Shown piece by piece: positions 36,771-48,378 of a DNA stretch of 64,000 nt. This DNA comes from Taiwanofungus camphoratus (Eukaryota; Basidiomycota; Agaricomycetes; Polyporales; Taiwanofungaceae), in assembly GCA_003999685.1 (NCBI GenBank), contig CP021222.1:1302001-1366000 (forward strand). The letters run 5' to 3'. Under the pieces are notes generated by a model. That model searched no databases and had not been told where the DNA came from. It saw nothing but the letters and a program-made list of their open reading frames with translations. Each line of letters starts with the position of its first letter. Positions within the stretch are counted from its first letter, which is position 1. The translations under genes and the position numbers were made by a program.

Positions 36771-38586
36771 ATGGATTCTCAGGTTGGTCTTGTCTTTTGA
36801 GTTTTCTCAACCATTTCTGACCAGCTCTCCAATGTAGAAATTACTCGCACATCCTTCATTAGAAACAGTCGAGCAGATCATACTTAAAGACAAGCTAGGC
36901 AATTGTATGCCAGTCTATGTCGAACTACCTGGAGATCTTATTACGCCATGCGTGGCGTATTTGCGCATAGCGAAGGATTCGAAGTATAGCTTTTTGCTGG
37001 AGTCGGTGATTGCAGGAGAAAACCTCGCGCGTTACAGTTTCATTGGGGCAGGTGAGTCGCTTTCACAAGCGTCCAGGATCGTCTCACTTCCAGGTCCACA
37101 TGAAGATCCGTTCAAGGTTATCAAGACAGGGCCAAACGAAGAAGTAAAAGGCGATCCAATGACTGCTCTCCAGAGAGAACTGGCGGTGTACAAATACGTG
37201 AAACTACCGGAAGTACCAACATTCACTGGCGGTGCCATAGGATATGTTGCATACGACTGCATTCAGCACTTCGAACCGAAGACTATGCGTCCCCTCAGTG
37301 ATCCGCTCGCCATTCCAGAAGCAGTATTTATGTTAGTCGACACACTCCTCATTTACGACCATCTCTTCCAAAGTGTGAAGGTTGTCTCACATATTTTCTG
37401 TCCTGGAAACGCTGGTCCCGTCAACCTGTCGTTCGTCTATCAGACGGCTGTGTCAAAGGCCCGTAGGCTAGCTAAAATGGTCATGAGTGCGTCAACTCCA
37501 GAAGTATACCAGCCTCCGATTGTTCTTGGAGCGGAGGCGGTTTCAAATGTCGGCAAGTCTGGTTACGAGGGATTTGTCACGACCCTAAAGAAGCATATTG
37601 TTGCTGGCGATATTATCCAAGCTGTACCGTCACAACGACTCGCGCGACCAACATCCTTACATCCGTTTAACGCTTATCGACACTTGCGGCGTGTAAATCC
37701 TAGCCCATACATGTTTTATCTTGACTGTGGGCACCTACAAATTGTTGGAGCCAGCCCAGAAACGCTTTGTAAAGTCGAGGAGAACAAAGTATACAATCAT
37801 GCCATCGCAGGAACAATACGGAGAGGAAAAACCTTGGAAGGTCAGGCAATCTTCCATGTTAGATGATGGGTTTCTATAGTCTTATACACTGTTTGTGTTC
37901 ATAGAGGATGAACAGTTGGGGGCACAGCTAATGTCTTCTGAGAAAGACCGATCGGAGCACATCATGTTGGTGGACCTTGCACGAAACGACGTCAATCGAA
38001 TCTGTCAACCAAAGACCGTCAAAGTCGATCACCTCATGCGACTGGAGAGGTTCAGTCATGTCACTCACTTGACTTCTCAGGTCTCTGGAATGCTGCGGGA
38101 CAATAAGACAAGGTGCAATTCACCAAGCAGGCGTGCCATATAGAGCTGACCAGCTTCTTTCCCTGACCAGGTTCGATGCCTTCCGGTCCATTTTCCCTGC
38201 GGGGACCGTATCAGGTGCTCCGAAGATCAAGGCAATCGAGCTTATATATGAGTTGGAGAAACAGCGACGAGGCGTGTATGCCGGCGCTGTAGGGCGCTTC
38301 GATTTCGCAGATGATGAGATGGACACATGTATTGCGATCCGGACGATGACATTCAAGGATGGCATAGCCTACTTACAAGCAGGGGGCGGTATCGTTTTTG
38401 ATAGCGTTGAGGAAGAAGAGTATATGGAGACGATCAACAAACTACAGGGGAACGTCCGGGCTCTGGAGCAGGCTGAGCGTACGTATTTTCAAGTTGTATC
38501 ATCAGATATTCACTCATGTGGATCATGAAGGATACTGGTATGATATGCAAAATGCGGGCCCAGATGGTCCTGCACCACCGTTGTAA
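36771..38586 (+). CDS. TRP2: Anthranilate synthase component I
   Basis: Exon 1 is only 12 bases (36771-36782, MDSQ), then a 55-base intron, then [18 protein letters not shown]. The N-terminal domain shows [20 protein letters not shown] and [19 protein letters not shown] (the tryptophan-binding LLES motif). The catalytic part has [53 protein letters not shown] with [51 protein letters not shown] and [20 protein letters not shown], ending [19 protein letters not shown]. It makes anthranilate from chorismate, with glutamine amidotransfer by a partner subunit not in this window. A 42-base intron (37052-37093) contains no stop and is a multiple of three, so it can be mistaken for coding sequence. 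Ends [14 protein letters not shown], 22 bases from the end of the next gene. Confidence 0.95.
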
Positions 38587-38608
38587 TTAATAACTATTGT
38601 TAGTCATG

Positions 38609-39590
38609 TCATCGGGGATCAACCATTTTTTCACGCCCTCTCTGTATCCTCTCGGCGCGCTTCACCAGTCGGGCTTGCTCTTCGCGGTAAAGGTCAACAC
38701 CTTCTCGGCCTGCAATACTGAGTACCCCAGCCACAAGCTCCGCCGTACGTGTGCTTTCGTCGTTCGCGGGTATAGGATACATCACAATGCGAGGGTCGAC
38801 ATTTGAATCCACAATGCTAATGGTAGGAACATGCTCGATGGCACACTCTCTGATGGCGTGCATATTCGGGATAGGGTTGAGGAGGATAACGAGGTCCGGG
38901 ACAACCTGCTCTTGCTTCGCAACATCTGGGCCAAACATGACGATTTTGTTCGTCAGAGTCCCAGGTAGCCACTTTTCGCCGACGTGATAGGCTCTCTCGC
39001 CCATTCGCTCTACTGCTTTGCGTACGACTGGGCGTAAGTCCGGCCGCGTACCGACAAACACAATGGTGCCTCCCTTTGCTGCGACTCCTCGGGCAACATT
39101 GGCCGCACGACGAAGTAGCGGTAGCGTGTGATCAAGATCGATGATAGTAATTCCAGCTCGCACGCCGTATGCGTAGGGCATGAAATTCGGATTCATTAGT
39201 GATTGCGAGTGCCCGAAGTGAGCGCCGGAAGCCAGGAGCGTAGAAAGTGTGACATTAGATGGTGTAGGCGGATGATGGAGACTATGATGAGGCTGGAAGG
39301 TATTGTTGCGTGTCTGAGTTGACCCATACACAGAGAAATGGTCGACTTGAGCAAAGTACTGGAGGGTTAGATACTGTGGTGACTATTGACACACTATACA
39401 TACTGAGAGCCTGGTACTCCGATCGCTTGAGCTGGAAATTTGTCCAGTCATTTACTGTCTCTAGAGGTTTCTCTTCCACGGCAGGGGCCGACATACGTCT
39501 TTTCGACCCCCAGAGGGCTGTTGAAGATGGTGCTCGCCGTGAGCATTTTACCGCCGCCGCAAACCAAGGCCGAACGTGTGAGAGAGACAT
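38609..39590 (-). CDS. MRP4: Mitochondrial small-subunit ribosomal protein uS2m (Mrp4)
   Basis: Two exons. The first (from ATG at 39590) gives MSLSHVRPWFAAAVKCSRRA, a mitochondrial presequence, and WTNFQLKRSEYQAL; the second resumes near 39360 with YGSTQTRNNTFQPHHSL and then the uS2 core: LSTLLASGAHFGHSQSLMNP, YAYGVRAGITIIDLDHTLP, GGTIVFVGTRPDLRPVV and PDLVILLNPIPNMHAIREC, followed by IVDSNVDPRIVMYPIPANDE. These are the usual uS2 blocks, including GAHFGH and the N-P-I-P-N loop. The C-terminus is a basic helix (KRAERIQRGREKM). It belongs to the mitochondrial 37S subunit. It faces TRP2 tail to tail and shares a 143-base divergent promoter with the SSB Hsp70 gene. Confidence 0.92.
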
Positions 39591-39733
39591 GATGGCACTG
39601 AGCGCGGCGAATTGCGCCGCGTACCCAAGCTTACCTCAGCCACATCGATTTTTTTTTTGCTTTGCACCATCACAGCCCCGTCTCAACTCCCTTACCCATC
39701 CGCTTCCCTTCCTATTTCCTTGTTTTCAAAAAA

Positions 39734-42007
39734 ATGGAGGACGTATTTGACGGCGCTGTCGGCATTGATCTTGGTACCACCTACTCGTAAGTGACAGTCT
39801 TTCCCAAGTATATTGTATCTCACTGAAGGTATTCATCAGATGCGTGGGTGTATGGCAAAACGACCGGGTTGAGATCATTGCCAATGACCGTGAGTACTTC
39901 TTGCTACTCGGCGGAACCGGGTTTAATGTCAGTCGCTAGAGGGCAACCGGACAACGCCTTCATACGTCGCCTTCTCTAGTGAAGAGCGCCTGATCGGAGA
40001 TGCTGCAAAAAACCAGGCAGCGATGAACCCACGCAACACCATCTTCGATGCCAAGCGTCTCATTGGCAGGAGATATGAGTATGTGTTTTACATCTATTGT
40101 TTTGTCAAGTGAATCCACTGTAGGATTTTTTTTTCAGCGACCCTGATGTCAAGAAGGTACGTAGGCGAGAGAATGACTCTGGTGCAGTAAATTTATACAA
40201 TGTTTCTCAGGACATGGCACACTGGCCATTTGAGGTCATCGAAAAAGATGGATCACCATTGATCAAGGTTGAGTATCTTGGAGATGAGAAGACATTCAGT
40301 CCTCAGGAAATCTCCTCCATGGTTCTCACTAAAATGAAGGAGATCTCAGAAGCAAAGCTCGGCAAGACTGTCAAAAAAGCTGTCGTTACGTGAGTTGACC
40401 CACTGCTCTGTATCACGGGCCGTCGTTGATGGTTCTTCAGCGTTCCTGCTTACTTCAACGACTCTCAGCGTCTTGCGACTAAAGATGCAGGTGCGATCGC
40501 TGGTCTTGATGTTCTCCGTATCATCAATGAGCCCACTGCTGCGGCCATTGCGTACGGTTTGGACCGTCAAACAAGCGCAGAGAAGAATGTTCTCATTTTC
40601 GACTTGGGAGGAGGAACTTTCGATGTCTCCCTTTTGAACATCACCGGTGGTGTATTTGCCGTCAAAGCTACGGCTGGTGACACACATTTGGGTGGTGAGG
40701 ACTTTGACAACAACTTGCTGGAACACTTCAAGAAGGAGTTCCAGCGGAAAACTAAGCTTGATATCTCCGAGGATGCTCGTGCTCTTAGACGTTTGAGGAG
40801 TGCTTGCGAGCGTGCCAAGAGGACTTTGTCTAGTGTCACCCAGACCACAGTTGAAGTTGATTCACTCTACCAGGTTAGTTGTTCAACCTTGACTGATCGG
40901 ATCACCGATATTGACATACACCTACATTCTAGGGCGAGGATTTCTCGGCCAACATTACTCGGGCGCGTTTCGAGGAGATCAACGCGGCTCTCTTTAAGTC
41001 AACGCTTGACCCTGTTGAACGTGTATTGAAGGACGCTAAGATGCCCCGTGAGAAGGTTGATGATATCGTTCTCGTTGGTGGTTCCACTCGCATTCCCAAG
41101 GTTCAGTCATTGGTTTCCGAGTACTTTGGCGGCCGTCAGTTGAACAAGTCCATCAACCCCGATGAGGCCGTCGCGTACGGTGCTGCGGTCCAGGCCGCTG
41201 TTCTCACTGGTCAGACTTCGGACAAGACAGCTGATCTCCTTCTCCTTGATGTCGCTCCTCTGTCCTTGGGTGTTGCGATGCAAGGCGATATTTTCGGTGT
41301 TGTCGTCCCACGTAACACTCCCATTCCCACGAACAAGTCGCGAACGTTCACCACTGTTGAGGACAACCAGACCACTGTCACTTTCCCTGTGTGAGTCTAA
41401 CCTCCATTGTGTCTTTGCAGAAAAAGTAACCACATTCAATTAGTTACGAGGGTGAGCGTACACAATGCCGCGACAACCGTTTGCTCGGAGAGTTCGAGCT
41501 TACTGGCATTCCCCCCATGCCGCGAGGACAAGCCGAGCTCGTCACCACCTTCGAAGTTGATGCTAATGGTCTCCTGAAGGTCACTGCTCAGGACCGTGCG
41601 TCTGGCCGTAAGGCACAAATCAGTGAGTCTTGGGCAATGCAGGTTCTACTTGCTTGGGTTTTTACAATGCTTTACTAGGCATCACCAACTCTGTTGGACG
41701 CCTTTCATCCGCTGAGATTGAGCAGATGATCAAGGACGCCGAGCAATTCAAGCAGGCGGACAAGGATTTCTCTGCTCGTCACGAGGCGAAGTCCGACCTG
41801 GAGTCATACATCCACCAGGTTGAGAACACAATCACGTCGCCCGAGATCGGTATGAAGCTCAAGCGGGGTGCGAAGGCCCAGGTTGAGGCTGAGCTTGCGC
41901 GTGCACTTGAGAAGCTCGAGATTGAAGATTCGACAGCTGATGAGCTCAGGAAGGCGCAGTTGGGCATTAAGCGGGCGTTACAAAAGGCCACTGCCGGTAT
42001 CCGGTAA
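39734..42007 (+). CDS. SSB1: Ribosome-associated Hsp70 chaperone, SSB type
   Basis: Start at 39734, right after a T- and A-rich leader. The protein begins [20 protein letters not shown] across the first intron and has [115 protein letters not shown] and [19 protein letters not shown]. About 610 residues in roughly nine exons. The C-terminus is [10 protein letters not shown], without the EEVD end of cytosolic Ssa-type Hsp70s, and [20 protein letters not shown] is typical of Ssb. Ssb binds ribosomes with the RAC complex and helps nascent chains fold. All ATPase motifs look intact. Exons at the 5' end are very short, as is common for this gene in agaricomycetes. Confidence 0.95.
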
Positions 42008-42216
42008 GACATGCGCCCTATGATAGTTAGAGGTGGAGTCATGTTGCGTCTGGTCACTTTTTGCATGCTGTTTTGCGTATAAAATTAACGTTTTCCTCAT
42101 TTACGATTGCGCTGTTGTTCAGTTCATGTATCAAGTGTCACCTAAGGAGAAAGATTACATCGTGTCAACAGTAATGCTACAGCCATACAATCACAGATAG
42201 GTTAAACAGCAGTAAA

Positions 42217-43603
42217 TCAAGATGCAATTGCCTTGCATATTTGCAGACCAACTTCGAGTATCCATAGCTCTTCATCTGCACCGTCACATATTGCCTTGTC
42301 AGCTTCAGCGAAGACAAAGGCACATCGCGATTTTTGCTGGGCCGTCAGAATCGGATGTTCAATGACGAGATCATGCAACTGATGTGAAATGTCTGAGACA
42401 CTCTGAATCCTTGTTGAGCCCAAGTTGGGCGACCTACCTGCAATAGTATTTGGGAAGCAGAGTAACCTTGCCTGATAGTCTCCTTCACCTTTTTCTTCAC
42501 GTCATCGAATCCTTTCGCCTTGGCAGTCGCACCTTGATCGACATCCATAGAGTTGGTTATGGGTACTTCAACTCCTAGCGTCGATGCAAAATCGTTGATG
42601 ACGACGTCAGGTACAACCCCGGCAATTTCCTGAATATCGCTGGGTGTGATTTTAGTCGGTGGATCGATTGACATGGACAGACGGGAGGCGGATTGAAGAT
42701 AGGTAATGGAGCGCCGTAGGTCACCGTGGGAGGTGTTGATTAAAGCAGAAATAACGTCGTCCTCTACTGGGATGCGCTCAGCTTCAGCAATCTGAGTTAG
42801 TCGAGCTGAGGTAGAGGAGGAATCTAGAGGTTTGAAACGGAATTTAGAGCACCGTGATGCAAGGGGTTCGATGATGCTAGGACTATGTAAGACCTTTCAG
42901 TCAGAATGTCTTATTCGTTTGAATTCACCGAGTGACATAATTGCACACAAGACAGAAACGGGTAATTCTTGCATATGTCTCCATGATTCGTCTTAACGCA
43001 GCTTGAGCATCTTGTGTCATGGAGTCTGCTTCGTCAAGAATGATGATTTTGTATGGCGGACAGGGATATATCTTTCCATCCGAGGCAACAGCTTGCGCCC
43101 GGGGAGTCTGCCGAGCAAAGTTTTTGATCTTCTCACGGACAATTGTGATGCCACGCTCATCCGAGGCATTGAGTTCCAACACCCTCGAGCGAAAGTTGTC
43201 CGGGCTGTTTCATGTGTAAGATGACCTCAAAGAAGTAGGCACAAAGCGAATCATACCGCACCCAAAGAGCTGCCGCGATAGGGCAAGAATTGTCGAGGTT
43301 TTACCAGTACCTGGCGGACCATAGAATAACATGTGCGGTAGCTTAACTCACAGCATGAGCGTAACAAGAAAACACGCCTGATAAACCCGTACGTTTGTCG
43401 ATGTCAGGGTCTTGCGCAAAACGGCAACGGTGTGCTCCTGAGCGGAGACATCATCAATGGTTTTCGGGCGGCTATGCTTAAGAATGAGCTCCAATTCACG
43501 CGTGTGTGCAGAAAACTTACTATTTCTCTACCCATGGTTGATGCTCTGGGTCCACAGTGTGTTTTTGGTCAGCTTTTGTTGCCTGTGGCTGAAAGAACGA
43601 CAT
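42217..43603 (-). CDS. RFC2: Replication factor C subunit, Rfc2 (human RFC4) type
   Basis: Start at 43603 ([25 protein letters not shown]). Next come [20 protein letters not shown], the Walker A block [20 protein letters not shown] with [27 protein letters not shown], the Walker B region [20 protein letters not shown], and [11 protein letters not shown] with the following [15 protein letters not shown] (SRC motif). The end is [15 protein letters not shown] and [14 protein letters not shown]. The LNASDERG and CNYVTR spellings suit the Rfc2/RFC4 subunit of the clamp loader that places PCNA on DNA. Seven or so exons. It is divergent from the CAF-1 large subunit gene (277 bases between start codons) and convergent with SSB1. 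Confidence 0.9.
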
Positions 43604-43880
43604 GCTCGTAGCGGCAGCAACTTCCAGCAAGCGGTAAAACGTGACAACTTGAAGCGCGTGTAGTCACACGTGGGACGCGACATGTCATACCTGTCACGCT
43701 CTGCATGACAGAACGCGCCTCTGACTTGGTCGTTCACCCAAATACCTTCTGCCTTGTGCTCGAATGAGCTTGGTGACAATTCTGATGAGCCTCATGCCTG
43801 ACTCAAACACGAACACAGGCACGCAAAACAATTTGTTTTATTTCTATGACCTTTTTTTTGATCACCTTGTAACAGCGGCC
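43604..43880. promoter_or_regulatory. Shared divergent promoter of RFC2 and CAF-1 p150
   Basis: The 277 bases hold ACGCGA (43675-43680) and ACGCGC (43713-43718), close to the ACGCGT MCB element of G1/S genes, plus an E-box CACGTG (43667-43672). A further ACGCGT lies just inside the second RFC2 exon near 43498. A T-rich run at 43851-43860 is near the CAF-1 side. Shared G1/S control is an inference. Confidence 0.45.
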
Positions 43881-46725
43881 ATGAATATCGAGCAAAGTGG
43901 TAGGCATTGGTCCGAGAATTGGTGTCATCTTCTTATATTCCGTCACAGGCAAGCCGGAAAAAACCTCCTTGGTTGAATTCAGGAATGGCAAACTTGTCTT
44001 CAAGCAGAAGAGCTTGTCCTTCGAGAAAATGTCGGAGACCATGCAAGGTCATAAGGAAAGATTTGTGAACTGTGCTGACGTGGTTCTCATATTCTACCCT
44101 TCACAGAAATAGTCAAGTTTCGTGAAATGATTGAGCAGAAGATGGAATGTAATGCAGCACCGTTAAGCGCAGTGCCCGATGAGCACAAACCATTGATCGC
44201 TAAACTGGTTCATGAGAGGTCTGTTCATTGACAGTATTTGGTCAGTATGTTTTTCTTAACCCATCTCTTCTCGCTTGCCATGGGCTCAACAGCGATAAAA
44301 GCCTCCAAGCCCTCTCCAAGCACGTCCAGCATGAACTTCTTCCCGCTCAGGATGACGACGATGAGACCTCCAAGACGTCCCTTCTGCCGCTTAAGACGGA
44401 GGCGGTCGAACAAGCTATCAAGTCTATCGCTAGTCGAAACGATTATGGTCTCGAGTGTATTCCAGGAGAAGGGAAAGTGCCAGCTGCCTTGCACATCTGG
44501 CGGTGGGAGGTCAAGGATGAGTTCAGGAATTGGCTTCCTAAGGCAGCTAGAGAGAAGGCAGAAGTTAGGCTAGCTGAGCGCTGTCAGGTATGATATTCCT
44601 CAATGTCGACTCGCAGCTGGGTTCTCAGATACTGGCTTGACAGGCGAAGAAAGATGTTAGAGCCTTGTTTGAATCTTTGTCCAAAGAGGAGCAAATTGCC
44701 CTCCTCGGCGTCAAGAGCAATGCGAAAACACCTCTGAAGGCAAAGTCTGATGCTAAGGTCGCAGATACGCTTGTCTCAGTGGAGTCAAGTGAGAATCAAA
44801 CGAAATCTTTCTCTCAGCAGTCCAGAGGGGTAATCAAGACGGTTCAGGAAGATGAGACAGAAGTTTGTTTCATGTTGATGCATTCCATTGATTACTCTCA
44901 TTGATTACCATCCAGGATGGTCAGCATTCCGGAAATACACCAAGGGGCCCAAGCAGGTCCAAGAAGGGTATTGATCCTGAAAAAGCTGCGAAAGTATGAA
45001 TATCTTCGCTGCTGCTTTGTGTTCTCCAGCTCATGTCATCTCACAGGACAGGGAAAAACAGGAGAAGAAGGCGGCCAAGGCTGAAAAGGAGAAGAGAGAG
45101 AAAGAGGCACAGGATAAGTCGCGTTCCATCTTGGCAAAATTTTTTGGAAAGGCCAAGGCTGTTGCACCAAACCGTTCATCGTCTGTTAACAAGGACAATA
45201 CGGCAAACGTGGCTGGCCCTTCGGCTGCTCATTCAGAATTTGGGACAACGTTCAAATCTTTCGTGCTGAAGAAGGATACCGAGCTTGCTCCTGCGAACTG
45301 GTTTCAGCATGCTATGAAGCACCGAGCGAAAGCAAAACAGAAAGTCGACGGGGACGTAATTGTGCTCGATGACTTCAACGAGGTGGAAGACGTCGAAATG
45401 AAATGTGTGCAGCATAATATTGATGTTGATGCTTCGATTGGTACAGGTATGTCCTCTGTAGAAGGTATCCATCAGCAATGCCTTATGATTGCGATCAACA
45501 GAGCGTCTGCGTGAACTCTTGTTCAACCTTCCTCCTTCACTGAACACTGTTGGTCGACGGCAACGCCCCGTGTCTCATCTGAAAACCCATTCGCGATACT
45601 CTGTCCGAAACATAATTTCACAACTGAATGAAGCTGAAATAGCAGGTGATGATGCTCTGGTTCGCTCTCTTCTTTCACTCTTGCGCGACCGTACTCGGCT
45701 CCCAGCCAAGGTACTGATCTTCACTGAGGATGCGCGGCCTGGGTATTTCGGTACATGGACACGCAGCTCGCGTGAGATCGGCCCACGCAGTCCATTCGCA
45801 AGAGACATTGTCGCGCTTGACTATGCGTATGACAGTGGGGAGGAGTGGGAGGAGGAGAGCGGCGAAGCGGATGACGTGATAGACGATGCGGACGAGGAGG
45901 ATGCAGGTGATGAAGAAGATTCGGACCTGGATAGCTGGCTTATGGATGATGACGAGGGGGATCCAGGAATACCAATCGAGGATCGAGAACACTCTCCGTT
46001 GTCGGGAGATTTTCCACTGCCTCCTCCATCAGCGCCAAAGAGGAAAGCTGGAGAGGCGGTGAAGCAGAACAAAAAGCGCAAAGTAGTCGTGCCTTTGGTA
46101 CCATTTACAAAGGGTCCCTGCTGGGAGCCTGTCATAGGCCGTTGCATATATGAGCCACTCCAATCATATCGGATACATTTGCTCAATGGTATGTGAGCCA
46201 GTTCATTGGCTGCCTAGCTTAGTTCACTAAGTGCCCACTTAAAGACACGCCTTATCCCATCAACCCTTTCACGTTTGTCTCCAGGCCTATGGAGGAACCA
46301 GTAATGACGACTACTAGGGAAGTTTCTGCTTTAGAGACGCAATTCGTAGTACCGGATCTCCCGTCTCGTCTGTCCACACAAGCAGCTACTGTACCCACTC
46401 CAAACGGTCCTTCAGCAAATCTTAAGCGTAGCGCACCACCTAAGACCACCTTCCCTGAAGCACACCTACCGCTACTATTAGCGCGTATAAGCGCACTCTC
46501 GACGAGTAGTTTGGCCTTCATCGTGGAGACGGTGCACCAGGAATTGAAAGAACGTGGTGTGAAGAAGAATGCAATTGAGGCCAAAGTGCGCGAAGTAGGA
46601 GAGAAATGCAGAGAAAAAAAGATATGGATCGTCAAAGCAGACGTGAGGGTATGTCGTTTCTTGTTGTGCTAGCATTCCCGAATGCCTCATCTAGTCGTTC
46701 ATAGGCATCATATGGTCTAGCATGA
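43881..46725 (+). CDS. Chromatin assembly factor 1 large subunit (p150, Cac1/Rlf2)
   Basis: Start at 43881: MNIEQS, a short intron, then GKPEKTSLVEFRNGKLVFKQ with KSLSFEKMSE. Middle exons hold acidic and basic helices, including the charged KER-like region EKQEKKAAKAEKEKREKEAQ followed by SILAKFFGKAK, a PIP-like PCNA-binding sequence (AKFFGK). A later exon carries the defining CAF-1 block AKVLIFTEDARPGYFGTWTR, ARDIVALDYAYDSGEEWEEE and DSDLDSWLMDDDEGDPG. The C-terminus has a winged-helix-like part (LAFIVETVHQELKERGVKKN) and the last short exon encodes ASYGLA. CAF-1 deposits H3-H4 on newly made DNA through PCNA. About 780 residues. Pairing with RFC2 on a divergent promoter fits the same step in S phase. 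Confidence 0.9.
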
Positions 46726-47038
46726 ATCCGGTCGAGGTACAGCGACGTTGCGCAGATCTGCAATGTAGATAGTCTGATTGTCTTAACACCGTACATGGTT
46801 TACGCATTGTAATTGTTCGCTTCCTCCTATTCATGATGACTTCTTTCTGGCTGTGTATACTATTGCAAGTTCCTTGCGAATAAGTCTATTTGATCATCTA
46901 AGATCGACTCCTGAATATCACAACGACACTTTCGTCAAAAACGTATCAGAGGATGTCAAAGTTGAAGGTACAACGAGCAGCTTAATAAATGGACGTGATG
47001 AAGGCCCAAATACAGATGTAGCAGCAACGGTGCGAACA
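46726..47038. other. Convergent 3' space between CAF-1 and SPC24
   Basis: 313 bases holding the 3' UTRs of two convergent genes. Nothing else seen. Confidence 0.5.
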
Positions 47039-47908
47039 CTACGAGGAGGCGAGTTTCCAGAGTAACTCTGCATAGTCACGATCCGACTTGCCGTTTTCAA
47101 AGGTCACACAATGAACGTCCCCCGTTTCAGATCCTGAAGTAGAGAAATTCATGAATATTGCACCTAGAAGGTATCTGAACAGAAAGGAGCACGTACGAAC
47201 GAGTACCTTGGTCATGTGACCGTCTTTGCCCATGATAGGTTCGAAGCCAAGGCCTTTATACATAGCTAATCGTAAACTGGAGAACAACGAGTGACATGAT
47301 CGCATATTGGCCAACACATCGATGATAAACAACGAAGTATAACGTCAAAAATCAGAGCCAGACTGGCAAAATCCATGAGGTACTCACGCAGTGGCATCCA
47401 GGCCATGCTCCGCCGCAGAATCAGATTCTTCCAACAGGCGTGTCTCCTCCTTCAGGCGCGCTAGTTCGGCCTCCTTGCTTGCGAGCGCACTTTCGGCGTC
47501 GTTGATGGCTTTGACGAGCGAGAGCCGCGTGGCGTCAAGGTCGTTCAGGGTCGCTGCGTGCGCTTCCGCAGAAGGAACAGTAGGTGGTCGTGTGGATGAG
47601 ATCCGCGCTGACTCGAGAATACGAGCAAATGCTGATAGAAGGGGAACATAAGACGAGCCATAGGAAAGCAGATTAAAAAAAAGATCTTACAGCGCATCTT
47701 CCCGTGCGCTTCTTCAAGCTCTTTACGCCGCTCCTCCTCCGTGATAGACATCTGCTCCTCCGCAGCTGCAATAGTGAGATAGTCTTCCTCCGGATCGATG
47801 ACTGGAATCATGTCCTTAATGGCTTTTCTGTGAACCGAATCATGAGTGATGCATGTAATCAGCTATGAGACACCTGAGCTACATAGTATCTTGTACATCT
47901 ATCGACAT
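47039..47908 (-). CDS. SPC24: Kinetochore protein Spc24
   Basis: Start at 47908 (MSIDVQDT, then after a short intron KAIKDMIPVIDPEEDYLTIA). Next come AAEEQMSITEEERRKELEEA, a coiled coil with TRPPTVPSAEAHAATLNDLD, ESALASKEAELARLKEETRL and EESDSAAEHGLDATA, then the globular end LRLAMYKGLGFEPIMGKDGH with KVLVR, and SETGDVHCVTFENGKSDRD with YAELLWKLASS. The long coiled coil followed by a small RWD-type domain is the Spc24 plan; it pairs with Spc25 in the Ndc80 complex that joins kinetochores to microtubules. About 210 residues, the usual size. Five exons. Confidence rests on the LGFEP and C-terminal WKLASS blocks. Confidence 0.85.
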
Positions 47909-48378
47909 GTTTATGACGTGGGTTAGAAGTATTATACAATGATTGTCGTCCTTCCGAGATGCAGGAGCGAGCTGACGGCGCGATGCGCGTTCAACGCGCT
48001 GACACGGTCACATGATCATCATAAACCCCCAAGTCAAGAATTCAATGTAGTGTAAAATGTTGAATGTCGGTTGCTCTCCCTTCGCCCTGTTGTTCTCGAG
48101 GATAGCCACGAGCTCCGCCCAATTATAAGGCCTACACGCCAAATATGGTGCCCACACATTGCGCGCAAAAAGGGACATCTATCAACTATTGTTCTCGTTA
48201 TAGCTGTTACTTTTCCGCATCAACTTGAAAAGCGCTGCGATAAGATTTTCGGTATTCCTCATATGCTAGCATCGACTTGATTGAAAAGAATCTTCAATTT
48301 CCGGTGTCCAGATTTTCTTCGTTGTAAAATTACGTAGTACAACTGCGTACAAATTATGCGACTTCTGGGTCATATGGC
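47909..48378. other. Intergenic space upstream of SPC24
   Basis: 470 bases, promoter of SPC24 on the minus strand and 3' UTR of the oxidoreductase gene. ACGCG-containing text (GATGCGCGTTCAACGCGCTG near 47978) is a possible cell-cycle element. No gene seen. Confidence 0.4.

Noticed and set aside
37052-37093. Treating these 42 bases as TRP2 coding sequence
   Set aside because: They have good GT-AG borders and removing them restores the usual spacing between SFIG and the HEDPF block.
39780-41700. Possible box C/D snoRNAs in the introns of the SSB Hsp70 gene (vertebrate Hsc70 introns carry U14)
   Set aside because: The introns are about 45-60 bases and none has the paired C and D boxes.
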